Shown here piece by piece: positions 62,701 through 64,000 of a DNA stretch of 64,000 nt (position 1 is its first letter; each line of letters starts with the position of its first letter). The DNA comes from Prostheceraeus crozeri. Lineage: Eukaryota > Platyhelminthes > Polycladida > Euryleptidae. Under the pieces are notes generated by a model. The model did not search any database. It was not told the DNA's origin and saw only the letters and a list, made by a program, of their open reading frames with translations. The stretch spans positions 124,001 through 188,000 of the forward strand of contig CAJQUW010015384.1 in the NCBI GenBank assembly GCA_907163375.1, read 5' to 3'. A program made the position numbers and the translations under genes.

Positions 62701-63809
62701 TTTTTGGCACAAATATAGATTAAATGAAGACTGTTTTTGTAGCATAGTGGGGAATAGAGCAGCTCATGACTGCTTGTAAAATTCAAGTGTCAATAAAGAA
62801 GTTTTGTCCTTGTGTGCTACGCGGTTTACGGAAATGTGACAATTGTTACAAAACTGTCCACGTGCGCGACTGGCCATATAGCAAGACAGTCCGAGCGTAT
62901 AAATGCATGAATGTTATGCACTTTCATTATTTCAAGGGAATTACCTGCTCTCACTATATAAGGGAACCAGTTATAAAGGCAAATCTCAGCGATTTAGATA
63001 GTTCCGGAAACTTTAGGAGGGGCTACAATTTTCTCTATTCAAATTGAATCATTGTCTTACACGAAGCTGTTATTGAAATGATAAACTTCGACTGCTAATC
63101 ATTCCGTAAAAAGCACTCATGAATCTAAAGGTCAAATAGTCATTGTCGGAATTCGTCATTTTCATTTTCAAAAAGTTTCGCACATATTCATCAAATAACG
63201 AAGTAATCGTATATGCTTCCAGATTCACAACTGGTCAAATTATTGAGTATCTAACAATAAGTCTTAAATGTAAATCAACTGTAAGCAAAAATTCGATTCC
63301 CAAACTATCAAATGACTGCACAGATTATCAACGTGTAAAGCAACTTGCACAAAGAAGGAGATTTCAAATAGGATTCAAAATATTAAATTTTCTGCAAATG
63401 TGTGAGCGAGGAACAGATTGTGGTATTTCTATCTATGAAATTGTTAGATATCAAATTTCAGTTTTCGAATAGAGGATTCTACACACATTAGCCACAGGCA
63501 TGCGGATTAGTGAAAGCGATAACCAAAAAATTTGTACCGTGTGTGACGTGTGGAGTCAGATTTTCGTCACTATCTGTAAATGAAGCGAAGATAGACAAAT
63601 GAATTGAATAATTCACATCTTGATAGCACTACAGGAAAAAATATGAATAATTGAGAGATTGATTCGTGAAACTTACAAGTGTATGGATTAGGCATTGTAT
63701 CTCCAGTGAAGATTTGAATGACGCGTCCAACGTGAATTAGAAGATCTTTGTCCATATTAGTTAGATGGGACTTCCTGCAGCACTTCACTAAATAATTCCA
63801 CCAAGGGGT
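2633..63809 (-). CDS. TRPM-family cation channel gene (partial, 11 exons placed)
   Basis: Exons, in coding order: 63677-63809, 52959-53197, 52762-52892, 51760-51985, 22453-22701, 22200-22418, 21880-22134, 20906-21080, 20423-20734, 20340-20360, 2633-2756. Each has an AG acceptor and GT donor on the minus strand, and the phases agree at every junction (about 695 codons). The protein shows the end of the TRPM homology region (WAVLFNQMDLAK, WRMGKDHIGSALVACAIF, FMSHTACQTKLNRIWMGG), S1-S6, a pore with YWQVFGELTLDEVE, the S6 sequence NVLLLNLLIAMF and a TRP box (RYDLILEYFDRP...PPPFIIF). TRPM proteins form tetrameric plasma-membrane cation channels, often gated by lipid, calcium or nucleotide ligands. 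The intracellular PPPFIIF block and the S6/TRP pattern separate TRPM from TRPC and TRPV. The start and the C-terminal end, and thus any enzyme domain, are outside the window. Introns of 28-29 kb and 17.6 kb are full of transposons. A pre-S1 helix exon has not been placed with certainty. Confidence 0.9.
2757..4419. other. TRPM intron, no gene seen
   Basis: Part of the 17.6-kb intron between exons J and K, upstream of the LINE. It holds short open frames only, with no recognisable repeat family. Confidence 0.4.
4429..5595 (+). CDS. LINE ORF1 protein: PHD remnant, coiled coil, zinc knuckle
   Basis: 388 codons. Residues 10-45 read CDKCCDFFHLNC, then Y-T-C-E-A-C, which is the second half of a PHD finger; the first Cys pair would lie upstream and is lost, so the true start is missing and the ATG at 4429 is only the first one left. 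Residues about 95-200 are a long Glu/Lys/Gln heptad-like coiled coil. A Gln tract precedes a CCHC knuckle (CFHCGRVGHHIRNC, about residue 265), followed by an Arg/Asn/Tyr-rich tail. LINE ORF1 proteins bind the element RNA and form ribonucleoprotein particles; the knuckle and basic tail fit that. This is a LINE protein and not a retroviral Gag: no capsid fold motif is seen and the partner ORF2 carries an endonuclease/RT. Confidence 0.85.
   Translation: MVKEFDMNLKCDKCCDFFHLNCTLLPNYELAKYVKLTKRKYTCEACIAKFDDAELQNISQSTSKHKTEQHDITTRTQNTQTDKQANDTQIINTELEKERKRHQAERQDLLKAINTFEIELKEQERKIRAMHAKINELQQANEELVCLEMKINQKDEEISMKNHQIEELKANARRDERRIFGLRDESDESESEADQDEIKKDVSEILKKIGNIEKEIRKNSEFRRQQEELQLSQAQQQPQVQQHHQQQQQQQQGQQQHWHPRRLTCFHCGRVGHHIRNCYHAPWNRNRNRNNNHYRNRYNYNNRRTYENRRPRYDDERYDERRHDNYNNRYENDRNQENRRYYEREGRIQDEERFRVSRREDANGHTQYTPRRLLQPSNRQHTPIRPYV
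5588..8988 (+). pseudogene. LINE ORF2: endonuclease and reverse transcriptase (broken)
   Basis: The start ATG at 5588 overlaps the ORF1 stop in ATGTTTGA, which fits termination-reinitiation; the frame is open further upstream, but only in the low-complexity overlap. The endonuclease shows KISYININGL, CFSETHL, IIIIGDLNGRIG, IDYLII and YTDHSHL. The polymerase shows SSGPDEF, YRSINLSS, FIDLSKAFDSIP, NGLPQGDSLSPTLFSIFMND, the catalytic YADD at about 7776 and a thumb with INYDKTKVM. Near the C-terminus a Cys/His motif occurs (ICNLCND...FHFICECS). The frame is interrupted by TAA at 7388-7390 and shifts by one base near 7985, after which frame 1 continues to 8988. Together the parts give about 1,130 codons, normal for this class. 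Confidence 0.88.
9072..9232. repeat. Short inverted-repeat element in the LINE 3' region
   Basis: Perfect 15-bp inverted repeats (GAGGTCCGGAACAAG) bound 161 bp within the 3' part of the LINE. It could be a small MITE inserted in the LINE tail or an intrinsic hairpin of its 3' UTR. No clear target duplication is visible. Confidence 0.5.
10112..10414 (+). repeat. tRNA-derived SINE
   Basis: Positions 10112-10189 fold as a tRNA: a 7-bp acceptor stem (TGCTCGT with ATGAGCA, one G-T pair), box A TAGCTCACTTGGCAGAGC, an anticodon stem TTGGC/GCCAG around a 7-base loop, and a box B-like GGTCGGCAGTTCAAATGC. The T stem is imperfect. A 200-bp body follows, ending in an A-rich tail (AAATAAAAAAAA). The downstream body and tail argue for a SINE and against a working tRNA gene. 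Confidence 0.7.
10415..12583. other. TRPM intron, no gene seen
   Basis: AT-rich sequence. A minus-strand open frame at 10982-11206 (74 codons) has a protein-like composition but no recognised domain and no good flanking splice sites. The rest is noise. Confidence 0.4.
12584..13444 (-). mobile_element. MITE-1 copy 1 (non-autonomous DNA transposon)
   Basis: Inverted termini CATAGAGTAGATATA...TATACTTACTCTATG. The flanks are attatggg on the left and attatggc on the right, an 8-bp target duplication with one mismatch. Its interior is the reverse complement of the copy at 38278-39066. It has no coding capacity. Eight-base duplications are made by hAT and P superfamily transposases; the termini match neither consensus closely. 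Confidence 0.78.
13445..14640. other. TRPM intron, no gene seen
   Basis: Several 60-80-codon open frames on both strands overlap one another (13495-14035) and show no recognised domain. No repeats were noticed. Confidence 0.4.
14641..14920 (+). repeat. 21-bp minisatellite, about 14 units
   Basis: Degenerate tandem units of about 16-22 bp, consensus near GGGCACCGTTGAAGGCTAAT; nearly every unit keeps GGCTA or a one-base variant. Divergence between units shows the array is old. The open frames on its minus strand arise from the repeat. Confidence 0.8.
15130..15790 (+). mobile_element. Penelope-like element remnant (GIY-YIG endonuclease end)
   Basis: The reading at 15282-15701 shows a linker (VPFVYDTINQKKIKRILDSV), then the GIY-YIG core: VVYKLIGLQCQQFYVGST, an Arg (RPPHVRIKEHV) and SSVFKHLKNC. 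Downstream bases echo the usual end of the domain (QKYQPKIN). These features fit the C-terminal endonuclease of Penelope-like retroelements, which nicks target DNA for reverse transcription. The reverse transcriptase is absent, so the copy is truncated and broken. Confidence 0.7.
15841..15867. repeat. Perfect 27-bp palindrome
   Basis: CAGGGACATCTAT, one base, then its exact complement. It lies about 50 bp past the Penelope remnant and may belong to that element's 3' end. Confidence 0.6.
15868..19051. other. TRPM intron, no gene seen
   Basis: Mostly featureless. It contains one hairpin at 16620-16656 (14-bp arms, TCTTTAACTTGTTG and complement, 9-base loop). A 134-codon plus-strand open frame at 18580-18984 is the longest here; it has no recognised domain and lies in a region with short inverted repeats (GTGGACGCGAT at 18676 and 18751). 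Confidence 0.4.
19052..19813. mobile_element. Large palindromic foldback element
   Basis: Two arms of about 359 and 355 bp (19055-19413 and 19456-19810) are near-perfect reverse complements around a 42-bp spacer. The outer ends read CGGGAGCTACTGACACTT. TA dinucleotides flank both ends (19050-19051, 19814-19815), which would suit a Tc1/mariner-type MITE, though the superfamily is a guess. The arms have stayed highly similar, so the insertion is fairly young. No coding frame is present. Confidence 0.8.
19814..20339. other. TRPM intron next to exon J, nothing recognised
   Basis: AT-rich, with no repeat or coding similarity seen. Confidence 0.4.
20340..20360 (-). CDS. TRPM exon J (21-nt microexon)
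   Basis: A 62-bp intron with a GTAAGT donor and a pyrimidine-rich ATGCACAG acceptor separates it from exon I. Its own donor is GTAAGTA. It adds KTTPNDL and keeps the one-base phase needed by exon K. Reading straight through from exon I instead would put exon K out of frame, so the microexon model is preferred. Confidence 0.75.
20423..20734 (-). CDS. TRPM exon I (S6 and TRP helix)
   Basis: The acceptor TTGTGCAG supplies two bases to finish Gly. KNAGETRN leads straight into S6 (LVVVLFAIYMLFSNVLLLNL, then LIAMFGYTF), the TRP helix (SRKIWAYNRYDLILEYFDRP) and PPPFIIFPIMYRAIVNLVAM with a CRRNCC cluster. The donor GTAAGT follows SDF plus one base. Only about eight residues separate the acidic stretch after the filter from S6, far fewer than in vertebrate TRPM members. 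Confidence 0.93.
20906..21080 (-). CDS. TRPM exon H (S5 and pore loop)
   Basis: It starts in phase 0 with VNDILFFVALFIIFLLAYGT (S5), then AAQALLYPGSVFTIDMIKK, the pore helix VVYYPYWQVFGEL and the acidic stretch TLDEVE, and ends one base into a Gly codon (GTAATT donor). FGE at the filter fits a Ca2+-permeable TRPM pore; that is inference from the family. The following intron is 171 bp. Confidence 0.93.
21081..21879. other. TRPM intron between exons G and H
   Basis: About 800 bp. A plus-strand open frame (21012-21344) overlaps exon H on the other strand and has no recognised domain. Confidence 0.4.
21880..22134 (-). CDS. TRPM exon G (S3-S4)
   Basis: Eighty-five phase-0 codons. KLSDWISSGWNKFDFLMYML marks the S2-S3 link and S3. 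VYALMMSMFFLRFMQTYYA is S4, and HPVIGPKVVMVTKM is the S4-S5 linker (TRPM: ...LGPKIIIVKRM). The donor is GTAAGT. Confidence 0.93.
22200..22418 (-). CDS. TRPM exon F (S1-S2)
   Basis: Seventy-three phase-0 codons. LFLFFVQISYVIFLLLLCY completes S1. An extracellular loop with two Cys residues (SNC...GRC) follows, then S2 (IVELVVWCWIITLVVEEFRQ). The E-E-F/M-R-Q end of S2 is typical of TRPM. The donor is GTGAAT. Confidence 0.92.
22453..22701 (-). CDS. TRPM exon E (linker before S1)
   Basis: A ctttcaacttcag acceptor precedes 83 phase-0 codons starting VDPQLPEKHMLHAEYIDQDA and ending TAPVTKFILNT at a GTAAGT donor. FLYYTAPVTKFILNT is the TRPM start of S1 (compare FFTAPVVVFHLNIL in vertebrate TRPM2 and FYHAPIVKFWFNTL in TRPM7). 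The upstream charged, Ala/Gln-rich stretch is the variable linker. Confidence 0.9.
22702..25881. other. TRPM intron, 5' flank of exon E
   Basis: It contains the tentative exon at 23165-23307. At about 23950-23995 the sequence AACAATAAATATTACTTGAT with TTGATTTGATTG after it looks like the 3' tail of a LINE, without coding sequence attached. The remainder has nothing recognisable. Confidence 0.4.
23165..23307 (-). CDS. Possible TRPM pre-S1 exon (tentative)
   Basis: An open frame between a CTGCAG acceptor and a GTAAGC donor reads RNIYELDALTLIIEMLLIYT followed by PLYLYTIIETRISNARLVDF. The hydrophobic run with a central Pro and a following Glu/Arg resembles the pre-S1 helix expected between exons D and E. 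The donor phase (0) suits exon E, but the acceptor phase (needs one base) does not suit exon D. Either a further small exon lies in the 28-kb intron or this is a chance open frame. Confidence 0.3.
25882..26543. repeat. Triple repeat: direct, inverted, direct
   Basis: Three copies of one unit: 25882-26096 (plus), 26103-26288 (minus) and 26289-26543 (plus). The third copy is the fullest, running from CTCGTATCAACGAGTGTCAC to CAAACTATGTATCGCCAT. Copies 1 and 2 form a long hairpin, as do 2 and 3. Copy-to-copy differences are only a few bases. It has no coding capacity; it could be a foldback transposon that inserted into or rearranged with itself. Confidence 0.78.
26544..27331. other. TRPM intron, nothing recognised
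   Basis: No repeats or protein similarity were seen. Confidence 0.4.
27332..27510 (+). repeat. Possible tRNA-derived SINE
   Basis: A box A-like GTGGCTAAGTGCTCG (27351) and box B-like GGGTTCAAACC (27380) are spaced as in a tRNA, preceded by GGACCGGCGCTGCGGCC. No cloverleaf could be completed and no A-rich tail is evident, so this is a weaker case than the SINE at 10.1 kb. Confidence 0.45.
33729..33871. repeat. 19-bp perfect inverted repeat in a CAGAT/AATTTC-rich block
   Basis: CCCAAATGAATTTCAGACA and its exact complement lie 105 bp apart. The interval repeats variants of GAATTTCAGAT and ATCTGAAAT, so it looks like a decayed tandem or hairpin array. Confidence 0.6.
34480..34570. repeat. AAAATTTTCC simple-sequence block
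   Basis: Short imperfect repeats of TTTTCCA and AAAATTTTCC, self-complementary in places (CCATGGAAAATTTTG). Confidence 0.7.
35262..35310 (-). ncRNA. Hammerhead ribozyme-like motif
   Basis: On the minus strand: CTGACGA (35306-35300), stem II GGTC/GACC closed by GCGTGCAGT, then GAAA (35281-35278). This satisfies the conserved CUGANGA...GAAA core. Stem III is short and less clear, as is common for Penelope hammerheads. Cleavage activity is not implied. Confidence 0.65.
35262..35900 (-). mobile_element. Penelope-like element remnant with GIY-YIG domain and hammerhead motif
   Basis: The minus-strand frame 35503-35880 reads LGSVYQISCDEESCGWRYVG, ETQRPIEQRKKEHLRSI, VAQHSMSTQHPISLDS and VWNKRIVKESFWTHKLG: the GIY-YIG core (SVY...RYVGET), the Arg helix, the AEH-like His region and the final Glu (KESF) typical of Penelope endonucleases. 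About 200 bp downstream on the same strand is a hammerhead ribozyme core (35262-35310), as expected in the repeats at Penelope ends. The polymerase is missing, so the element is 5'-truncated and broken. Confidence 0.8.
35901..38277. other. TRPM intron, no gene seen
   Basis: Short open frames only, none recognised. The minus-strand frame that spans 38059-38520 runs into MITE-1 and is not a gene. Confidence 0.4.
38278..39066 (+). mobile_element. MITE-1 copy 2
   Basis: Termini CATAGAGTAAGTATA...ATATACCTACTCTATG; the interior is collinear with the copy at 41961-42743 and is the reverse complement of copy 1. Its 8-bp flanks (gcactact, gaactcat) match at only 5 of 8, so the duplication is decayed or the ends have recombined. 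Confidence 0.75.
39190..39640 (+). pseudogene. PAN/apple-like domain fragments
   Basis: One frame reads SSECIFDCLSTPQCVGGQCK, then YKRRECQSC (39229-39315). A second frame reads EAGYLKGFNYFGLYGISSTE, then VCQAGCTKYQWCRS and FCGLQPVNK (39407-39570). Both follow the C..xC...P.CR/V....C pattern of PAN/apple modules, which occur in secreted adhesion and matrix proteins. The frames differ and no clean intron was found between them, so this is either two exons of a small plus-strand gene or a captured gene fragment. It lies exactly between MITE-1 copies 2 and 3. The family call is tentative. Confidence 0.4.
39781..40025 (+). mobile_element. MITE-1 copy 3 (left end only)
   Basis: It starts CATAGAGTAAGTATA and follows the family through the GTGTCGACTC subterminal motif and GTATCTGTATACAGTGAAAA, then loses similarity at about 40025. 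Confidence 0.72.
40171..40346. repeat. 176-bp near-perfect palindrome of two Penelope-type ends
   Basis: Arms 40171-40257 and 40260-40346 are reverse complements with a 2-bp centre. Each arm carries GCTGGTTGACAGCGAAACGT, which has a hammerhead-like stem II (GCTG/CAGC) and the GAAAC core, followed by CGGGCG as in Penelope terminal repeats. Two element ends thus meet in opposite orientation. No protein remnant is attached. Confidence 0.72.
40519..40936 (+). mobile_element. MITE-2 copy 1
   Basis: Ends AGTACTTCTATTATTTCC...GGGGAAGAATAGAAGTACC are inverted repeats. The interior is collinear with the copy at 50795-51215. Flanks cattattc/cgttatta agree at 6 of 8 bases. No coding capacity. Confidence 0.72.
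40937..41960. other. TRPM intron, nothing recognised
   Basis: AT-rich; no repeat or coding similarity was noticed. Confidence 0.4.
41961..42743 (+). mobile_element. MITE-1 copy 4
   Basis: It starts CATAGAGTATATG and ends TGTACTTACTCTG (two bases shorter than the family end). It is flanked by gtgcggtg (41953-41960) and atgcggtg (42744-42751), an 8-bp target duplication with one mismatch. The interior is collinear with copy 2, with small deletions. Confidence 0.78.
42752..44050. other. TRPM intron, nothing recognised
   Basis: Two overlapping short open frames near 42.8-43.0 kb are antisense to each other and unrecognised. The last 40 bp (GGATCCGGGCGGATATTACA and following) are locally GC-rich, continue on the other side of the hAT element and may be an older CCGG-rich repeat that the hAT entered. 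Confidence 0.4.
44059..46862 (-). mobile_element. hAT-superfamily DNA transposon, nearly complete
   Basis: 2,804 bp bounded by inverted ends CAGAGATGGAACCGGTA...TACACCGGTTCCATCTCTG and by a perfect 8-bp target duplication atttacac (44051-44058 and 46863-46870). Subterminal CCGGTACCGG repeats lie at both ends, as expected for hAT transposase binding. One transposase frame on the minus strand fills the middle, with a single frameshift. The perfect duplication and near-intact frame argue for a recent insertion. Confidence 0.93.
44468..46457 (-). pseudogene. hAT transposase (BED finger, DDE core), one frameshift
   Basis: The first part, 46457 to 45459, starts MELTADIIRSKVKSGDF. It has a BED-type zinc finger (CDVWKQFSIVY, WAVCNGC, GVTSLRTHASSC), the first catalytic Asp in SITTDMWSD and the second in DVPITTDAGSNF, followed by CAEHRLN. 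The second part, 45460 to 44468, continues SPEFEVFDRACHDLVAYVKR in a frame one base apart and ends with the hAT dimerisation region (NPLLFWKANEKLYPTLCKVA, SSSQSERVFSDAGLTLT, RLKSKHLEELVTLN); the Glu of SERVFS is the third catalytic residue. Total about 660 codons, a usual hAT size. The frame changes near 45460-45472. It cuts and pastes its own element; a host-domesticated role is unlikely given the target duplication. Confidence 0.92.
46871..47994. other. TRPM intron, nothing recognised
   Basis: It begins with a GC-rich CCGGATCCCGGATCCGGAT stretch, the right half of the hAT target site. The rest is AT-rich, without repeat or gene. Confidence 0.4.
47995..48903 (+). mobile_element. Small element: GIY-YIG endonuclease frame between 94-bp inverted repeats
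   Basis: The arms 47995-48088 and 48810-48903 (outer ends TGATCAATAACGCTGAAGCA) are reverse complements with three mismatches in 94. The 721 bp between them hold one long plus-strand frame with a Penelope-type linker and GIY-YIG domain. The whole is 909 bp. No convincing target duplication is visible (gttgacac / aatgtata). It may be a Penelope copy whose terminal repeats ended up inverted, or a small non-autonomous element built around the endonuclease. Confidence 0.75.
48244..48900 (+). CDS. GIY-YIG endonuclease domain protein, Penelope-type
   Basis: The frame is open from 48244 to the stop at 48898-48900 (about 218 codons), with no ATG near its beginning. It reads ATYTVIPYIGKTSQKFKCYL, a linker FNTKKVKSHFSLKCKSNPLL, then the endonuclease: VVYEFSCLGDPGSQTYIGKT, RRLQQRIEEHC, VIKQHICIC, ISIVEALMIKEHQPKINHSA. 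The YIG, Arg, His and Glu positions of the GIY-YIG fold are all present. In Penelope-like elements this domain follows the reverse transcriptase; here no polymerase motifs precede it. The last 30 codons run into the right inverted repeat. I cannot tell whether it is expressed. Confidence 0.75.
   Translation, partial: RKKNKNTTSHVQIQANTSTHTSNDSNDATYTVIPYIGKTSQKFKCYLSKIYKKYGINAEVVFNTKKVKSHFSLKCKSNPLLKACVVYEFSCLGDPGSQTYIGKTKRRLQQRIEEHCKTDTVIKQHICICNYCTYDIKNQFRIKYKGASKYEISIVEALMIKEHQPKINHSAEYNGMSYLPKVFNYFFCLVLNKCKVTHNGIELRNCLIKSIIFLLQRY
48904..50794. other. TRPM intron, no gene seen
   Basis: A 95-codon minus-strand open frame (49792-50079) has protein-like composition (KGWPRFCATKPCFDSSYHRI) but no family I recognise and no flanking transposon ends. 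Otherwise featureless. Confidence 0.4.
50795..51215 (+). mobile_element. MITE-2 copy 2 with perfect 8-bp target duplication
   Basis: 421 bp with about 30-bp inverted ends (GGTACTTCTGTTCTTTTCCC / complement of ...AAAAAGAGTAGAAGTACC). It is flanked on both sides by aaagagat (50787-50794, 51216-51223). The 8-bp duplication indicates a hAT- or P-type mobiliser. The 88-codon open frame inside is not conserved in copy 1. Confidence 0.85.
51224..51759. other. TRPM intron flank of exon D
   Basis: Two overlapping minus-strand open frames (51283-51526) have no recognised domain; nothing else was noticed. Confidence 0.4.
51760..51985 (-). CDS. TRPM exon D
   Basis: The first base completes the Asp codon left by exon C, followed by 75 codons and a GTGAAT donor in phase 0. 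The block YFEMLATGILSVAYHEDKDR, then LLIRCLPYYGNETLLSLADQ and DFMSHTACQTKLNRIWMGG, is the conserved TRPM segment that ends the cytosolic homology region (vertebrate form: ...[20 protein letters not shown]). The next secure exon lies 29 kb away. Confidence 0.92.
52075..52706. mobile_element. Foldback element in the intron between TRPM exons C and D
   Basis: Inverted arms of roughly 200 bp start GTACTTATGGGTTATCTCCC at 52075 and end with its complement at 52706. Further in, GATTGATT/AATCAATC, CTACCCACATGCAAAATTT and CAGACAAGTACTT also pair between the arms. The arms have diverged (gaps, a 12-C run on the left). The element makes up most of the 776-bp intron. No coding frame and no clear target duplication. 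Confidence 0.7.
52762..52892 (-). CDS. TRPM exon C
   Basis: The exon reads LFWRMGKDHIGSALVACA, continues through DQLQARAESDGEMELAHSLEKNS, and ends two bases into a codon at GTGAGT. It matches the TRPM sequence FFWQHGEEAMAKALVACKL by eye. It is separated from exon B by a 66-bp intron, so at least some introns in this gene are very short. Confidence 0.88.
52959..53197 (-). CDS. TRPM exon B
   Basis: The acceptor follows a tctctctccag tract and supplies two bases that complete the codon left open by exon A, giving Phe. The donor is GTAGGG after MDLAK in phase 0, 79 codons in all. Its first half is a linker (PEQVEVVRVSTCGGPFGGDG and on). The second half, LYTEQDLFFWAVLFNQMDLAK, is the typical TRPM helix that vertebrate members show as ...ELMVWAVLMKRQKMA. 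The intron to exon A is about 10.5 kb. Confidence 0.85.
53198..54405. other. TRPM intron between exons A and B, first part
   Basis: It holds a 32-bp tandem duplication (AGATGTACGTCTCATA-type unit) at 53436-53500. No gene was recognised. Confidence 0.4.
54406..54842. mobile_element. MITE with about 65-bp imperfect inverted ends
   Basis: The left end reads TGAGAGTTAGCCAAAACTCA and the right end is the complement of TGAGAGCTAGCCAAAACTTA. Pairing continues through CTTTGCCGAA and CCTAAACTG. The element is 437 bp with no coding frame. No certain target duplication. Confidence 0.65.
57031..57095. repeat. TA/CATATA microsatellite
   Basis: A (TA)n run grading into CATATACAC/CATATATAC repeats. Confidence 0.85.
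59311..59397. repeat. 30-bp inverted repeat, GC-rich core
   Basis: Arms 59311-59341 and 59368-59397 pair with few mismatches (AAAATTGATTTCGCCG...CGGCGAAATCGATTTT) around a 26-base loop. It could be a small MITE or a structured RNA. Confidence 0.6.
60001..60040 (+). ncRNA. Hammerhead-like motif of a Penelope element end
   Basis: CTGACAA (CUGANGA with its second G as A), stem II GGAC/GTCC with loop GAAC, GAAA, then a short stem III CGT/ACG followed by TA, the usual cleavage context. GACGAACGTCCGAAACGTCG is a familiar Penelope end signature. No coding remnant of the element is attached. Confidence 0.6.
60581..60857. mobile_element. Small hairpin MITE
   Basis: 43-bp arms 60582-60624 and 60815-60857 (ATAAGTGCTAAGCCCAGAGT and complement, two mismatches) with TA at both ends. 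Non-coding, inside the outer foldback. Confidence 0.72.
60859..62015 (-). mobile_element. Tc1-type DNA transposon (DD34E), internally degraded
   Basis: Inverted ends CAGTCCGTTTCATAAAAAGT...(complement) TTTTTTATGAAACAATCTG with TA on both sides; 1,157 bp, shorter than the usual 1.3-1.6 kb. The transposase C-terminal half is on the minus strand; the N-terminal DNA-binding half is not recognisable. Confidence 0.88.
61016..61500 (-). pseudogene. Tc1 transposase, C-terminal half
   Basis: From about 61500 downward the frame reads SLCRAGIWTNGRSELHMQQG, then TMNSERYVNVL, the second catalytic Asp in MDDNATCHRRSRVNLCK, and the Glu in SPDLNPVENVWSILKL, ending KGRATKY. Thirty-four residues separate the Asp from the Glu, giving the DD34E signature of Tc1. 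The first catalytic Asp and the paired helix-turn-helix domains are missing, so the copy is dead. Confidence 0.88.
62294..63676. other. TRPM intron next to exon A, no gene seen
   Basis: Plus-strand open frames of 79-109 codons (62540-63472) have no recognised domain and no flanking splice or promoter signal I would rely on. Confidence 0.4.
63677..63809 (-). CDS. TRPM exon A (late TRPM homology region)
   Basis: The acceptor is a pyrimidine tract ending in CAG before the first base. The donor is GTAAGT after PNPYT. It starts in phase 0 and ends with one spare base (44 codons plus 1). The stretch LLIHVGRVIQIFTGDTMPNPYT aligns by eye with the TRPM block that in vertebrate TRPM1/3 reads roughly ADVGVVLDYLMGGTY...YT. 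This is the most upstream exon found; the start of the protein lies beyond the right edge. Confidence 0.72.
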
Positions 63810-63879
63810 CTGAATAGAGAAATAAAATCTGGTGGAAAATTGCTACTTTATTGTTCGAAGGGTTACTATTACAGATTAC

Positions 63880-64000
63880 TTATTTAATGCTTAGCCTTAT
63901 TAATAAGAATATTTTCTTAGGTGTGATCATATCACAAACTATACCTGGCACTGAAAGAGCAAAACATCATAAACAAAGACAACAATCATAGTTAGCTTTA
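63880..64000 (-). mobile_element. MITE-1 copy 5, running off the window
   Basis: TATTTTCTTAGGTGTGATCA followed by TATCACAAAC and GAGCAAAACATCATAA matches the middle of MITE-1 copy 1 (near 12890) in the same orientation. The near end is missing. Confidence 0.6.

Overview
The window is metazoan, AT-rich, intron-rich DNA crowded with transposons. No bacterial gene layout, operon, rRNA or CRISPR array is visible. One host gene runs through almost all of it on the minus strand: a TRPM-family cation channel. Eleven exons with splice-site consensus can be placed from 63809 down to 2633 (about 695 codons). All ten junctions agree in phase. Both gene ends lie outside the window. The exons encode the last part of the cytosolic TRPM homology region, six transmembrane segments with the pore loop, the TRP helix and the start of the C-terminal tail. 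The host is probably a marine invertebrate, judging from hammerhead-type Penelope remains, tRNA SINEs, a PHD/zinc-knuckle LINE and transposon-filled introns of 17-29 kb. The species cannot be named from this sequence.

Layout, left to right. 1-2.6 kb: intron with a LINE 3' fragment. 2.6 kb: a TRPM tail exon. 2.8-20.3 kb: a 17.6 kb intron holding a 5'-truncated two-ORF LINE (4.4-9.5 kb), a tRNA-derived SINE (10.1 kb), a short-TIR repeat family (MITE-1, 12.6-13.4 kb), a 21-bp minisatellite (14.6-14.9 kb), a Penelope endonuclease remnant (15.1-15.8 kb) and a 760-bp palindrome (19.1-19.8 kb). 20.3-22.7 kb: six clustered TRPM exons covering S1-S6 and the TRP box, including a 21-nt microexon. 22.7-51.8 kb: a roughly 29 kb intron with a palindromic triple repeat, a second SINE, Penelope pieces, PAN/apple-like coding fragments between two MITE-1 copies, a nearly whole hAT transposon with perfect target duplications (44.1-46.9 kb), a GIY-YIG element bounded by 94-bp inverted repeats (48.0-48.9 kb) and a second MITE family (MITE-2). 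51.8-53.2 kb: three TRPM exons, with a foldback element in one of their introns. 53.2-63.7 kb: intron with a MITE, a hammerhead-like Penelope tail and a nest of hairpin elements plus a Tc1 transposon. 63.7 kb: the most upstream TRPM exon seen.

The transposons show no functional link to the channel gene. They account for its size and for most long open frames. The most unusual items are the small inverted-repeat GIY-YIG element at 48.0-48.9 kb, the MITE-1 and MITE-2 families with 8-bp target duplications, the nested hairpin/Tc1 structure at 60.3-62.3 kb, and the short pore turret and microexon of the TRPM channel. All family calls come from reading motifs by eye; no database search was run.
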